A program made the translations under genes and the position numbers. Under the pieces are notes generated by a model. That model was not told the DNA's origin and made no database searches. It saw nothing but the letters and a program-made list of their open reading frames with translations. This document shows positions 1-7,332 of a DNA stretch of 64,000 nt, piece after piece. Location of the stretch: the NCBI GenBank assembly GCA_017608295.1, contig JAFCGF010000004.1, positions 124,001-188,000 on the forward strand. The letters are read 5' to 3'. Positions within the stretch are counted from its first letter, which is position 1; the number at the start of each line of letters is the position of its first letter. The stretch is from Candidatus Woesearchaeota archaeon (GTDB taxonomy: Archaea > Nanoarchaeota > Nanoarchaeia > Woesearchaeales > JAGVZT01).

Positions 1-8
1 GGAAACGC

Positions 9-16
9 ATTTAAAG
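9..16 (+). promoter_or_regulatory. TATA-like box for proS
   Basis: The AT-rich string ATTTAAAG lies 23-30 nt upstream of the proS ATG. This is the spacing expected for an archaeal TATA box on a leaderless or nearly leaderless transcript. No Shine-Dalgarno-like sequence lies between it and the start codon. The same arrangement recurs before many genes in this window. Confidence 0.55.
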
Positions 17-38
17 TTCAGGTACTCCCACAGCCACT

Positions 39-1490
39 ATGAAAGCAGAAGAGAAGGTCGATGAGAAGGGCATCACTGTCAAGAAGGCAGAAGACATGCC
101 CGAATGGTACAGCCAGGTTGTATTGAAGTCAGAGCTAGCGGACTATTCCCCGGTGCGGGGATGCCTTGTCATCCGGCCATACGGCTACAGGATATGGGAG
201 CTTATCCAGAAGGAGTTTAACCACAGGCTCAGGCTCCACGGCGTCAAGAACGCCTACTTTCCCTTATTTATCCCGGAATCGTTCTTCAAGAGGGAGGCAG
301 AGCACGCAGAGGGCTTTGCCCCTGAGGTGGCGTGGGTCGCCACCAAGGAAGGCGAGGAGGGCGAGCGTTTGGCTATAAGGCCGACTTCAGAGACGATCAT
401 GTACGATTCCTATTCAAGGTGGATCAGGTCATGGCGGGACCTTCCGTTATTGATAAACCAGTGGTGCAACATCGTCCGCTGGGAAGTGAAGGATGTGAAG
501 CCTTTCCTGCGCTCTCGTGAGTTCCTGTGGCAGGAGGGCCACTGCGTGTACGAGACTGAGAGAGAGCGGGATGAAGCGACTCTGCTTTATCTCGAGGAGT
601 ACCGCAGGCTCATAGAGGGCCAGCTCGCCGTGCCTATCATGAAAGGAGAGAAGACAGAAGCCGAGAAGTTCGCAGGCGCTGACAGGACCTATTCAGTCGA
701 GGCCTTCATGCCCGACGGAAAGGCACTGCAGTGCGGCACTTCCCATGACTTGTCGCAGGGCTTTGCCACTGCGTTTGAGATCAGCTTTCTGGGCCGGGAC
801 GAGAAGAAGCACATCCCGTGGCAGAACTCCTGGGGCATCTCGACAAGGCTTATTGGCGCTCTTGTGATGCAGCACGGGGATGACAAGGGGCTTATCTTAC
901 CTCCTAATGTCGCTCCTATCCAGGTCGTGATTGTTCCTATCATGTTCTCTGACTCCAAGGCAGAGGTGCTGAAGAAGGCCCAGGAATTGAAGGAATCACT
1001 CAGCGGGCTCCGCGTGCATCTTGACGAGCGGGACGAGTATTCTCCTGGCTGGAAATTCAATGAGTGGGAGATGCGGGGCGTTCCGTTGCGGATTGAGATC
1101 GGCCCGAAAGACATCGAGAAGAAGACTGTCGTGATGGTCCGCCGTGACACGAGAGAGAAGGCGTTTGTCCCGATGAAAGAGGTTGTGGAGGGCGCCACTG
1201 AGTTATTGTCCACTATCCAGAGCGCGATGTTCGAGAAGGCGAAGGCGGCTGTCAAGGATTCCACCACCAAAGCAAAGGGATGGAGGGATTTCGCCAAGTG
1301 CATCGAGGAGAGGAAATTGGTTCTTGCTCCCTTCTGCTGCAAGCCCTCCTGTGAGGAGGACATCAAAGAGAAGCTGCCTGGCTGCACCACGAGAAACATC
1401 CCGCTCGGTCCCAAAAGGGGCAACGAGCAGAAGTGCGTGAACTGCGGAAAGGAGACCCTGATAGACGTGTACTTCTCCAAGGCCTACTGA
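39..1490 (+). CDS. proS: Prolyl-tRNA synthetase (archaeal/eukaryotic type)
   Basis: Cytoplasmic class IIa enzyme that charges tRNA-Pro with proline using ATP. The 483-residue length is normal for the archaeal/eukaryotic type. Visible landmarks are the RPTSET segment (about 114-119), the class II motif 2 region with RWEVKD and FLRSREFLWQEGH (about 147-168), and a C-terminal zinc-binding domain with Cys433/434, Cys438, Cys466 and Cys469. The protein ends in Tyr, as is characteristic of this type, and it lacks the bacterial editing insert. The start ATG sits about 25 nt after a TATA-like box. A small membrane protein converges on its 3' end with only 4 nt between them. Confidence 0.97.
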   Translation: MKAEEKVDEKGITVKKAEDMPEWYSQVVLKSELADYSPVRGCLVIRPYGYRIWELIQKEFNHRLRLHGVKNAYFPLFIPESFFKREAEHAEGFAPEVAWVATKEGEEGERLAIRPTSETIMYDSYSRWIRSWRDLPLLINQWCNIVRWEVKDVKPFLRSREFLWQEGHCVYETERERDEATLLYLEEYRRLIEGQLAVPIMKGEKTEAEKFAGADRTYSVEAFMPDGKALQCGTSHDLSQGFATAFEISFLGRDEKKHIPWQNSWGISTRLIGALVMQHGDDKGLILPPNVAPIQVVIVPIMFSDSKAEVLKKAQELKESLSGLRVHLDERDEYSPGWKFNEWEMRGVPLRIEIGPKDIEKKTVVMVRRDTREKAFVPMKEVVEGATELLSTIQSAMFEKAKAAVKDSTTKAKGWRDFAKCIEERKLVLAPFCCKPSCEEDIKEKLPGCTTRNIPLGPKRGNEQKCVNCGKETLIDVYFSKAY

Positions 1491-1494
1491 GGTC

Positions 1495-1797
1495 TTACCC
1501 TGCAGTCCCCTTAAAATAATACGCCAGGAGAATCAGCAAGAAAACGATGAATAGCACAATATACTGAATGACCTGTCCCTTTTTCCCCTTTGGCACCATT
1601 GTATGCTCCAAATGATTCCTTATTTTTAAAATCTTCTTTATTTGGAAAACCTCGTTCGTCAGATAGGCGACATAGACGACAATCAGAATAAACGCATTCG
1701 CGAACATGAAATCCCATCTCTGGACATTATCCACGCTCATGAGGACTCCATTGAGGGCACAGAATGCCACTATCGCACCGAATATCGCGCTCAGCAC
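1495..1797 (-). CDS. Small three-helix membrane protein, unknown function
   Basis: Predicted protein of about 100 residues with three hydrophobic segments (about 1-22, 30-48 and 78-96) and a basic loop between helices 2 and 3 containing KGKKGQ. I do not recognise a family. It is convergent with proS and probably monocistronic. The start shown is a GTG; an in-frame stop lies about 10 codons upstream, so the true start cannot be far from it. The regular alternation of helices and charged loops makes a chance reading frame unlikely, but no role can be given. Confidence 0.6.
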   Translation of the reverse strand: MLSAIFGAIVAFCALNGVLMSVDNVQRWDFMFANAFILIVVYVAYLTNEVFQIKKILKIRNHLEHTMVPKGKKGQVIQYIVLFIVFLLILLAYYFKGTAG

Positions 1798-1861
1798 ACT
1801 TCCAAAGCCGTCCTTCAGGACATCTTAAGCAGAACACGTATTCATTAAGGTTATCTGAGAT

Positions 1862-1879
1862 TTTCCGAAGGGTTTCCGG
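1862..1879. repeat. 18-bp direct repeat, left copy flanking MNT-HEPN module
   Basis: TTTCCGAAGGGTTTCCGG occurs here, just after the HEPN gene, and again identically at 2911-2928, just before the MNT gene promoter. The two copies bracket the complete two-gene module. Each copy itself contains TTTCCG twice. Confidence 0.75.
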
Positions 1880-1881
1880 GC

Positions 1882-2328
1882 TCAGATGCTGGCCATGCAT
1901 TTCAGCTTGGGATAGAGCTGTTCAAGAAAGATGAGGACCCTATGCGCATAAGCCATATCGAACCTCTTACCGTAGTACTTGATGCCGTTCCGATGGAAGC
2001 GCAGGGTGTTCATGAAGCGAACGTCTTTTTCTGAGAATTGAAGTTCGCGCATGTATGCTACTTCTGCCTCATGTGCACTCTCGCCGCTTGCGGTATAGCC
2101 GTCCTGTAAGAGTTTTGCCCGCACAAGCTGGATAAGGACATCATACGCCGCTTCCACATAATAGTTGGCGTCATCGTCAGTGATGCCCATGCTCGTTTCC
2201 ATCTGCTGGAGGAATGCTCTTCGCTTCTCCGCGTCATCGATGAGGGAGGATGCCCTGTTGAGGTCAGGCGTGCGTTTTTTTGCGATTCCCTGCTCAAGGA
2301 ACTCCCTGAACTCCCTCAGGGGCTTCAC
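1882..2328 (-). CDS. HEPN-domain protein, putative toxin of MNT-HEPN pair
   Basis: All-helical protein of 148 residues encoded directly after, and overlapping by 4 nt (ATGA), a nucleotidyltransferase gene. That is the usual arrangement of MNT/HEPN (type VII-like) toxin-antitoxin pairs. The C-terminal part contains LRFHRNGIKYYG, which resembles the Arg-rich active-site helix of HEPN RNases, although the canonical R-x4-6-H spacing is not obvious. Related HEPN proteins are ribonucleases that are silenced by the partner through AMPylation at a Tyr near this motif; here the YYG following the motif is a candidate site (inference). The operon is bounded by 18-bp direct repeats. Alternative: a HEPN protein acting only as a substrate-binding partner of the transferase. 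Confidence 0.68.
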   Translation of the reverse strand: MKPLREFREFLEQGIAKKRTPDLNRASSLIDDAEKRRAFLQQMETSMGITDDDANYYVEAAYDVLIQLVRAKLLQDGYTASGESAHEAEVAYMRELQFSEKDVRFMNTLRFHRNGIKYYGKRFDMAYAHRVLIFLEQLYPKLKCMASI

Positions 2329-2864
2329 AGCGCGCCCTCCAGCACAATTCCGTTGAAGAGGTTCATCCTGAGGTCCTTGCCAATGCTGTCCAAGGCTGGA
2401 TACGCTTCGAGATTAATCTCCCTTTCCAGCATGCGCTCGAAGCGCTCGAGTTTGAGTTCTTTCCCTTTTGAGCCGATGATTGCGATGTCGATGTCTGAGC
2501 TGGTTGTATCCTCTCCCCTTGAGTAGCTTCCGAAGAGGATGATTGTTGTGCCCGGGAACTGGTCCGAAAGGTGGTCCACTAATCCTGACGAATAGAGCAT
2601 GTCGAGGTTCTCTATGCGTTTTCTCCTGTAGCTCTCCGGATTGTTTCTGTCCATGGCTATGCTGAGTCGTTTTGAGAGGGGGTCTTTCTTCACGGTGATG
2701 AGTGCTGCCTTCTTTGGTGCTTCAAGGGATTTGGAGATTGCTGTCGGTGAAACATCGAGGGCTATTGCCATCCCTCTCTGGGTGAATGATTCCCCTGCAT
2801 TGAGGTAGAGGAAGCGCAGCATCTCGTGTTGGAGGATTGTAAACCTAAGTTTATATGTGTCCAT
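2325..2864 (-). CDS. wHTH-nucleotidyltransferase (MNT) antitoxin-like protein
   Basis: Protein of 179 residues. Residues about 8-75 form a winged helix-turn-helix (GMAIALDVSPTAISKSLE), and residues about 100-175 form a minimal nucleotidyltransferase with the signature GSYSRGEDTTSSDIDIAI, including the paired catalytic Asp residues. In the known family this enzyme AMPylates and neutralises the HEPN toxin; the fused DNA-binding domain suggests it also represses its own operon. That fits the three AGTTTATA repeats spanning its promoter and first codons. The ATG lies 26-33 nt from a TATA-like element, so the transcript is probably leaderless. Confidence 0.85.
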   Translation of the reverse strand: MDTYKLRFTILQHEMLRFLYLNAGESFTQRGMAIALDVSPTAISKSLEAPKKAALITVKKDPLSKRLSIAMDRNNPESYRRKRIENLDMLYSSGLVDHLSDQFPGTTIILFGSYSRGEDTTSSDIDIAIIGSKGKELKLERFERMLEREINLEAYPALDSIGKDLRMNLFNGIVLEGAL

Positions 2865-2897
2865 TTTAGTTTATAGATATGAACTAGAGTTTATATA
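2848..2897 (-). promoter_or_regulatory. Promoter with three AGTTTATA repeats at exact 20-bp spacing
   Basis: AGTTTATA occurs at 2848, 2868 and 2888. Read on the minus strand, the distal copy (2888-2897) contains the TATA-like element of the MNT gene, the middle copy lies between it and the ATG at 2864, and the third lies inside the first few codons. Twenty base pairs is close to two helical turns, so a repressor could bind all three on one DNA face. The encoded MNT protein carries a winged helix-turn-helix, which makes autoregulation the simplest reading (inference). Confidence 0.65.
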
Positions 2898-2910
2898 TGT
2901 TGCTATTGGA

Positions 2911-2928
2911 TTTCCGAAGGGTTTCCGG
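2911..2928. repeat. 18-bp direct repeat, right copy flanking MNT-HEPN module
   Basis: This is an identical copy of the repeat at 1862-1879, in the same orientation. It lies just upstream of the promoter repeats of the MNT gene. A 15-of-18 match is seen in the opposite orientation at 36583-36600, so this may be a dispersed short element rather than a simple insertion scar. Confidence 0.75.
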
Positions 2929-3011
2929 CAGCACCCAGCACTCTGCTTTTAATCACTCTTTAGTTATAAAAAACAGCAAGATATATAAAGAGTAGAATCA
3001 AATAAGCCATT

Positions 3012-3605
3012 ATGCCCCCCACTATTGACGGAAACCTCGTCCCAATGTCCTGTTCAGGCGCATATATCATAGATTACCTCTGTGAGGTAGGGGAAGATGA
3101 GCTGGCGGAGCATGCCCTGGAGAAATATCTCAGGGATACGCCGTTCCTCAGCAGAAAGGGGACATGCGTACAATTCTTCCCGGCACTGCTCGAGTACCTG
3201 ACTGAGGGCAAGTACAGCTGCAAGGTGTTCACCAGAGATTTCGACCTGGATGAGATATTCGAGAGGGATTATCCGTATGCATCTGAGTTCACCACTGATC
3301 CTGATCGGGTCAACTGGCTGAGCAGGAAGCATTTCCAGGAAGGGAAATTCCAGGAGTCCCAAGGCAAGATACTGGTCGCAAACCCCTCCATTGTGACTGT
3401 TGATAATTTGGAGACTGGGGCCTGCCATTCAATAGTGCACCTCGGAGACGATAATATCATTGACAACGGAGACTACGTTGATTTCGACATATCGAGGCAT
3501 TACGTCCGGATGATACAGGATGTGTACAAGAACACGCCCCTGAACAGATTTCTGCGGAAAATAGGGATGCCTCCAGAAGATAATCTGGAATACTCTTATG
3601 ATTAA
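3012..3605 (+). CDS. Uncharacterised protein, possible papain-like (C39-like) fold
   Basis: Protein of 197 residues without signal peptide or membrane segment. The order of motifs is suggestive of a C39-like cysteine peptidase fold: a Cys in a hydrophobic helix start near residue 14 (MSCSGAYIIDYL), and late in the protein CHSIVHLGDD followed by a DNGDYVDF strand, which resembles the usual His and Asp/Asn pattern. The spacing is plausible, but I cannot confirm homology. A TATATAAA element lies about 20 nt upstream of the ATG. The gene is convergent with glyS, with 6 nt between them. It could equally be an unrelated alpha/beta protein. Confidence 0.55.
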   Translation: MPPTIDGNLVPMSCSGAYIIDYLCEVGEDELAEHALEKYLRDTPFLSRKGTCVQFFPALLEYLTEGKYSCKVFTRDFDLDEIFERDYPYASEFTTDPDRVNWLSRKHFQEGKFQESQGKILVANPSIVTVDNLETGACHSIVHLGDDNIIDNGDYVDFDISRHYVRMIQDVYKNTPLNRFLRKIGMPPEDNLEYSYD

Positions 3606-3611
3606 GCTCTC

Positions 3612-5222
3612 CTACTTCACTGCCTTTTTCACGTCCTTGAAAGACATTCTTCCTAATATAAGCTTGTGCATGGTGTGTGAGAGCATCTCTATGGGCACTC
3701 TTACTTGCTCTGTGGTGTCTCTGTCCCGGATGGTGACGTCCTTCTTTTCCAGTGAGTCAAAGTCCACTGTTATGCAGTAAGGAGTTCCGATTTCGTCCTG
3801 GCGTGCGTATCTTCGTCCGATGGAGCCGCTTCTATCGTACTGGCATGCCATCATTCCCTGAAGCTCCTTGAAGATTTCTCTGGCAAGCTTGACCAGTTCA
3901 GGCTTGTTTGCGAGCAATGGGAACACTGCCACCTTGACAGGGGCTAATCTTGGGTTGAGGTGCAGCACTATATTGCCGCGCTCCTTGTCATCCTCGTAAG
4001 CATCGAACAGGAAGGTGAGGAAGCTTCTGTCAACTCCAAGTGAAGGCTCTGCTATCACGTGGGGCACTATGGATTCTCCCTTCTCCTGGTCGTAGATCTC
4101 GAGTTTCTTTCCTGAATGCTTCATGTGCTGCTGCAGGTCAAAGTCTCCCCTGTTGGCTATGCCGAATAATTCTTTCCAGCCGAAGGGATAGTTGTATTCT
4201 ACATCCCAGGTGTCTACTGCGTAGTGTGATAATTCGTCAGGTAGATGCTGTCTCAGCCGTAAGCTTTCCGGTTTGACACCCAGGTCACAAAACCACTTAT
4301 GGATAAATGCTAACCAGTAGCCGTGCCAGGGTGTTTTGATTATACCTTTTTTGAGTGCTGCTGACAGTTTCATTCCCTGCATGTCTTTGTTTTCCTGTTG
4401 CATCTCACTCGAAAACACCAACATCTCATAATCCTTTAACTCATCCACATACGGACAATTCATCATATCATCCGGATGGATAAAATACTCTATCTCCATC
4501 TGTTCAAACTCACGACATCGAAACAAGAAATTCCTAGGAGAGATCTCGTTGCGGAAGGCGCGGCCCATCTGCGCAATACCGAACGGTAGCTTTAACCTGG
4601 CGTTCTCTTGAACTAGCCTGAAATCCGCAAACATGAGCTGGGCAGTCTCCGGGCGTAAATAAGCAACGCTTGTCTCGTCCACAACAGGCCCTATATGAGT
4701 GGTGAACATCAGATTGAATTCCCGTGGCTCCTTGACATCTGCTCCGCATTTCGTGCATTTGAGGTCATGCTGCTTGATGAGTGCGAATAGCTGCTCCTTT
4801 GACATTCCATCTGTCTGTTTGTCTATCGCTTCTGAGACAAAGATGTCTGCCCTGTGTTTCGTGTCACAGCCAGTACATTCCAGGACCAGATCAACAAACC
4901 CTCCAACATGGCCTGACGCTTCCCACACCTTTGGATGCGCCACTATGCTTCCGTCGATACCAACCACATCCTCTCTCTGGTGCACAAACGCTGTCCACCA
5001 GGAGTCCTTGATGTTCTTCTTCAGCTCGCTTCCCAGCGGCCCATAGTCAAAGAATCCAGCCAAGCCCCCATATATCTCAGAATTCTGATACACGAAACCC
5101 CTTCGCTTGCAGTACGTCGCCATCCCCTCGATGGTGAGCGCAGCGGGAGCTTCCTTTGCCTCAGCTTTCGCCTTCACTTCCTTACCCTTCCCTTTAGTGC
5201 CTTTAGTAGTAGTATCAGCCAT
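3612..5222 (-). CDS. glyS: Glycyl-tRNA synthetase (archaeal/eukaryotic type)
   Basis: Class II aminoacyl-tRNA synthetase of 536 residues that charges tRNA-Gly. The catalytic core starts after a low-complexity Lys/Ala/Glu/Thr-rich N-terminal stretch of about 28 residues. It contains two CxxC pairs (ECTGC and KCTKC), motif 2 (FRNEISPRN and FRCREFEQMEIEYF), motif 3 (EPSLGVDRSFL), and a C-terminal anticodon-binding domain beginning near APVKVAVFPL. The basic alanine-rich N-terminus is unusual for an archaeal enzyme and may help bind tRNA (inference). A TTTAAA element lies about 20-28 nt upstream of the ATG on the minus strand. Confidence 0.96.
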   Translation of the reverse strand: MADTTTKGTKGKGKEVKAKAEAKEAPAALTIEGMATYCKRRGFVYQNSEIYGGLAGFFDYGPLGSELKKNIKDSWWTAFVHQREDVVGIDGSIVAHPKVWEASGHVGGFVDLVLECTGCDTKHRADIFVSEAIDKQTDGMSKEQLFALIKQHDLKCTKCGADVKEPREFNLMFTTHIGPVVDETSVAYLRPETAQLMFADFRLVQENARLKLPFGIAQMGRAFRNEISPRNFLFRCREFEQMEIEYFIHPDDMMNCPYVDELKDYEMLVFSSEMQQENKDMQGMKLSAALKKGIIKTPWHGYWLAFIHKWFCDLGVKPESLRLRQHLPDELSHYAVDTWDVEYNYPFGWKELFGIANRGDFDLQQHMKHSGKKLEIYDQEKGESIVPHVIAEPSLGVDRSFLTFLFDAYEDDKERGNIVLHLNPRLAPVKVAVFPLLANKPELVKLAREIFKELQGMMACQYDRSGSIGRRYARQDEIGTPYCITVDFDSLEKKDVTIRDRDTTEQVRVPIEMLSHTMHKLILGRMSFKDVKKAVK

Positions 5223-5298
5223 GCCCCAGAGTGAACCCCCGCCGTATTTAAAGATTGCCCAGAAGGCACAGAGTTATCCACAGGATTTGGTATCCCAT

Positions 5299-5382
5299 TT
5301 CCCAACAGCATTTGGGAAGGTTTTGCAGTGAAATGAATGCCGCGGGATGCGTGGTATCGAGGTCATACACAGCATTTGGGAA
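5299..5382. repeat. Short inverted repeat and 14-bp direct repeat in 5' region
   Basis: TTCCCAACAGCATTTGGGAA at 5299-5318 is an inverted repeat with 7-bp arms and a 6-nt loop. Its right half, ACAGCATTTGGGAA, recurs at 5369-5382. The second copy falls inside the predicted start region of the next gene, so either it is part of an operator or the true start codon of that gene is further downstream. Confidence 0.5.
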
Positions 5383-6057
5383 CTCGCTGTTTTCCCGCTG
5401 TCCTTCCCCACAGTGAAGCCCTGTATTCCTGGCTTCAGCAGATGGGACTATGTGTTGTCAGTGGTGGCGCAGAGCATAGATGACTACATAGACACCACGA
5501 GGCAGATACGCACAGATAACCGCGGGATACTCCGAGACCACACAGAGCTCATCAACATCATAGAGATATCTGGCCACGAGGACATCGCTATTCGCTCATG
5601 GTTCTGCTCGGAAGAAGTCGAAGAAACATTTTACCTGAGCACAGTCTATTTCTGGGACTACAACGGGTCAGCAGCAGGGGATTTTAATGAGGTAAGCAGG
5701 GCAGACCTCAACGAGGGCTCGATAAGCGGGCCGGTCCTCCCAACGCAGCCTGAGGTCGACACATCAAAATATCACGTCTCTCCCACAGTCCAGGAGCGCA
5801 TCATGTACCTCCTCGGAACCTGTACTGAAACAGAAGCTGACTGGAGTTATGACTCTCAGCTTAATCGCCTTGTGAAGTACCGCAACGCGCTGGAGCGGCC
5901 GAATGAGATTCTTGCTTACGCCAATTACAACTTTGAGTATATTTTCCGCATGGACGAAGAGGAGAACTTCTCGCCGTACGGCGGCTACTGCGACGGCGGC
6001 GAAGCAATAGACATAGTTCCAGAGGATGAAGTAGAAGGAATGAAGTTCGTTGACTAG
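5347..6057 (+). CDS. Hypothetical acidic protein
   Basis: Predicted acidic protein of up to 236 residues, with no signal peptide, membrane segment or motif that I recognise. The first 35-40 residues are less convincing and lie over a repeat; the real start may be downstream near residues 35-40, where the sequence becomes polar and helical (VVAQSIDDYIDTTRQIRTDN). The C-terminus is rich in Tyr, Asp and Glu. It stands alone between glyS and the second MNT-HEPN pair. Confidence is for the existence of the gene, not for any function. Confidence 0.55.
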   Translation: MRGIEVIHSIWELAVFPLSFPTVKPCIPGFSRWDYVLSVVAQSIDDYIDTTRQIRTDNRGILRDHTELINIIEISGHEDIAIRSWFCSEEVEETFYLSTVYFWDYNGSAAGDFNEVSRADLNEGSISGPVLPTQPEVDTSKYHVSPTVQERIMYLLGTCTETEADWSYDSQLNRLVKYRNALERPNEILAYANYNFEYIFRMDEEENFSPYGGYCDGGEAIDIVPEDEVEGMKFVD

Positions 6058-6134
6058 AGCCATCTAACCCACGCGGTTTCAAGCCTAAGCACACTACAGC
6101 TACTTCCTATGCTTGCGCTGGATGAAGAAAAGAT

Positions 6135-6163
6135 TTATTAACTAGAAGTTAATAACTATTAAC
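6135..6163 (+). promoter_or_regulatory. Overlapping palindromes in promoter of second MNT-HEPN pair
   Basis: TTATTAACT-AGA-AGTTAATAA at 6135-6155 is a perfect inverted repeat with 9-bp arms. It overlaps a second perfect inverted repeat, GTTAAT-AACT-ATTAAC, at 6148-6163. The TATA-like TTTATTAA (6134-6141), 26-33 nt before the ATG at 6167, is embedded in the first palindrome. A repressor bound here would block transcription; the downstream protein begins with a winged helix-turn-helix, which suggests self-repression (inference). Confidence 0.65.
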
Positions 6164-6166
6164 ATA

Positions 6167-6772
6167 ATGGAAATAGAACAGAAAATACTCCTCCACCTGT
6201 TCAAGGACTTCATCACAACACACACGGTCACATCAGTGGCGAAACACGGAAAGCTCAGCAGGCCCGGCGCCTGGAAGCTCCTCAAACGGCTCGAGTCAAA
6301 AAACCTCATCACCCTCAAGAAAATCGCACCAGGGAAGACCAGCACAGCGATAGCACGAATAAAATTAGACAACCCCCTTACAGAAAAGTCATTGGCGCTC
6401 TCACTCACAGAAGAGGCACTTGACCAAAGAAGATGGAGGGCGAACTTCGCGGAAACAGAGCAGCACACAAAGTTCCTCATACTCTACGGGAGCACGCTTC
6501 ACTCCGAAAAAAAGGCGAATGACATTGACATCATAGGCGTAGCCACCAACAAGAAAAGCTTCACCCCTCTCCGGAAAATCTCCGGAAAAACGCAGAAAAC
6601 ATTAATGAAGAAAGTCCATGCGCTCTTCTTCACAGAAGAGGAGCTCGAACAGGAATTAACCAAGCAGAACAAAGCCATTACTGATGCTATCAGGAAAGGC
6701 GTTGTCCTGTTCGGCCAGGAAAACTTCATCAGGTTCATGAGAAGAGCGAGATGGCTGCCAGGCACAGGGTGA
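6167..6772 (+). CDS. wHTH-nucleotidyltransferase (MNT) antitoxin-like protein
   Basis: Protein of 201 residues. The first 70 residues form a winged helix-turn-helix (LSRPGAWKLLKRLESKNLI), and from about residue 105 there is a nucleotidyltransferase core with LYGSTLHSEKKANDIDII, matching the GS-x-D-x-D signature of minimal nucleotidyltransferases. It is followed by a HEPN-like gene, so it is probably the antitoxin-like partner. Its promoter is built from overlapping palindromes, consistent with autoregulation. It shares domain layout with the MNT gene at 2325-2864, but the sequence has diverged strongly and the acidic triad spacing is slightly different. Confidence 0.8.
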   Translation: MEIEQKILLHLFKDFITTHTVTSVAKHGKLSRPGAWKLLKRLESKNLITLKKIAPGKTSTAIARIKLDNPLTEKSLALSLTEEALDQRRWRANFAETEQHTKFLILYGSTLHSEKKANDIDIIGVATNKKSFTPLRKISGKTQKTLMKKVHALFFTEEELEQELTKQNKAITDAIRKGVVLFGQENFIRFMRRARWLPGTG

Positions 6773-7299
6773 CACGATGTTTCTCAGATGCAAGAAAAGA
6801 CGAGGACAAGGGAAAGAAGCACAAGGGGCTGCTATTCACAGGGATCGATGAGAGAAAGGCAGAAGAATACGTGCAGAAGGCAAAGATGAACCTGGAGCTC
6901 TGCGAGCTCTACAAAAAACGCCGACTGGATTACAAGATACCTGAGGAATGGTTCTACACCCTGTATTACTGTGCTTTAGCCATTCTCGCAAAATTCGGCG
7001 TCGAGAGCAGGAGCCAGCGGTGCACAGCACTCTTTCTCAGGTACGTGAAAGAGAACAGCCTCATCACGTATGATGAAGACTTCATCGACAGGATAACAGT
7101 GTACAGGGAGAAAAGCGCAAGGTCTGACATTGATGAGAGGGAGAACGCCCGCTACAGCTCATCAGTACGAAGCGAAGAGGTCATCCACAGGTATCACCAG
7201 ATGACAGATGTGTGCAGGAGGTGTATCTCCAAGTGTGAGGAGATAATCTATTCCAACAAGCGATTCGCACTTCCGAAGGAACTTAGGGAACTGATATAA
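6751..7299 (+). CDS. HEPN-like protein, partner of MNT nucleotidyltransferase
   Basis: Helical protein of up to 182 residues overlapping the MNT gene. The core (about residues 33-150) looks like the UPF0332/HEPN family: ERKAEEYVQKAKMNLEL, then EEWFYTLYYCALAILAKFGVESRSQRCTALFL, where these families carry a helix rich in Tyr/Ala and a following His/Arg site. The ATG at 6751 gives a 22-bp overlap; a GTG at 6769 would give a tidy 4-bp GTGA overlap and is an equally good start. No classical R-x4-6-H is obvious, so RNase activity is uncertain. It probably acts as the toxin or target of the adjacent transferase. Confidence 0.65.
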   Translation: MAARHRVTRCFSDARKDEDKGKKHKGLLFTGIDERKAEEYVQKAKMNLELCELYKKRRLDYKIPEEWFYTLYYCALAILAKFGVESRSQRCTALFLRYVKENSLITYDEDFIDRITVYREKSARSDIDERENARYSSSVRSEEVIHRYHQMTDVCRRCISKCEEIIYSNKRFALPKELRELI

Positions 7300-7332
7300 C
7301 ACAGCTACGTTTCACGTCCACGCGCACTACTA

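Noticed and set aside
689..1480. Long minus-strand reading frame over proS
   Set aside because: It is the antisense of the well-supported proS gene and shows no domain or promoter.
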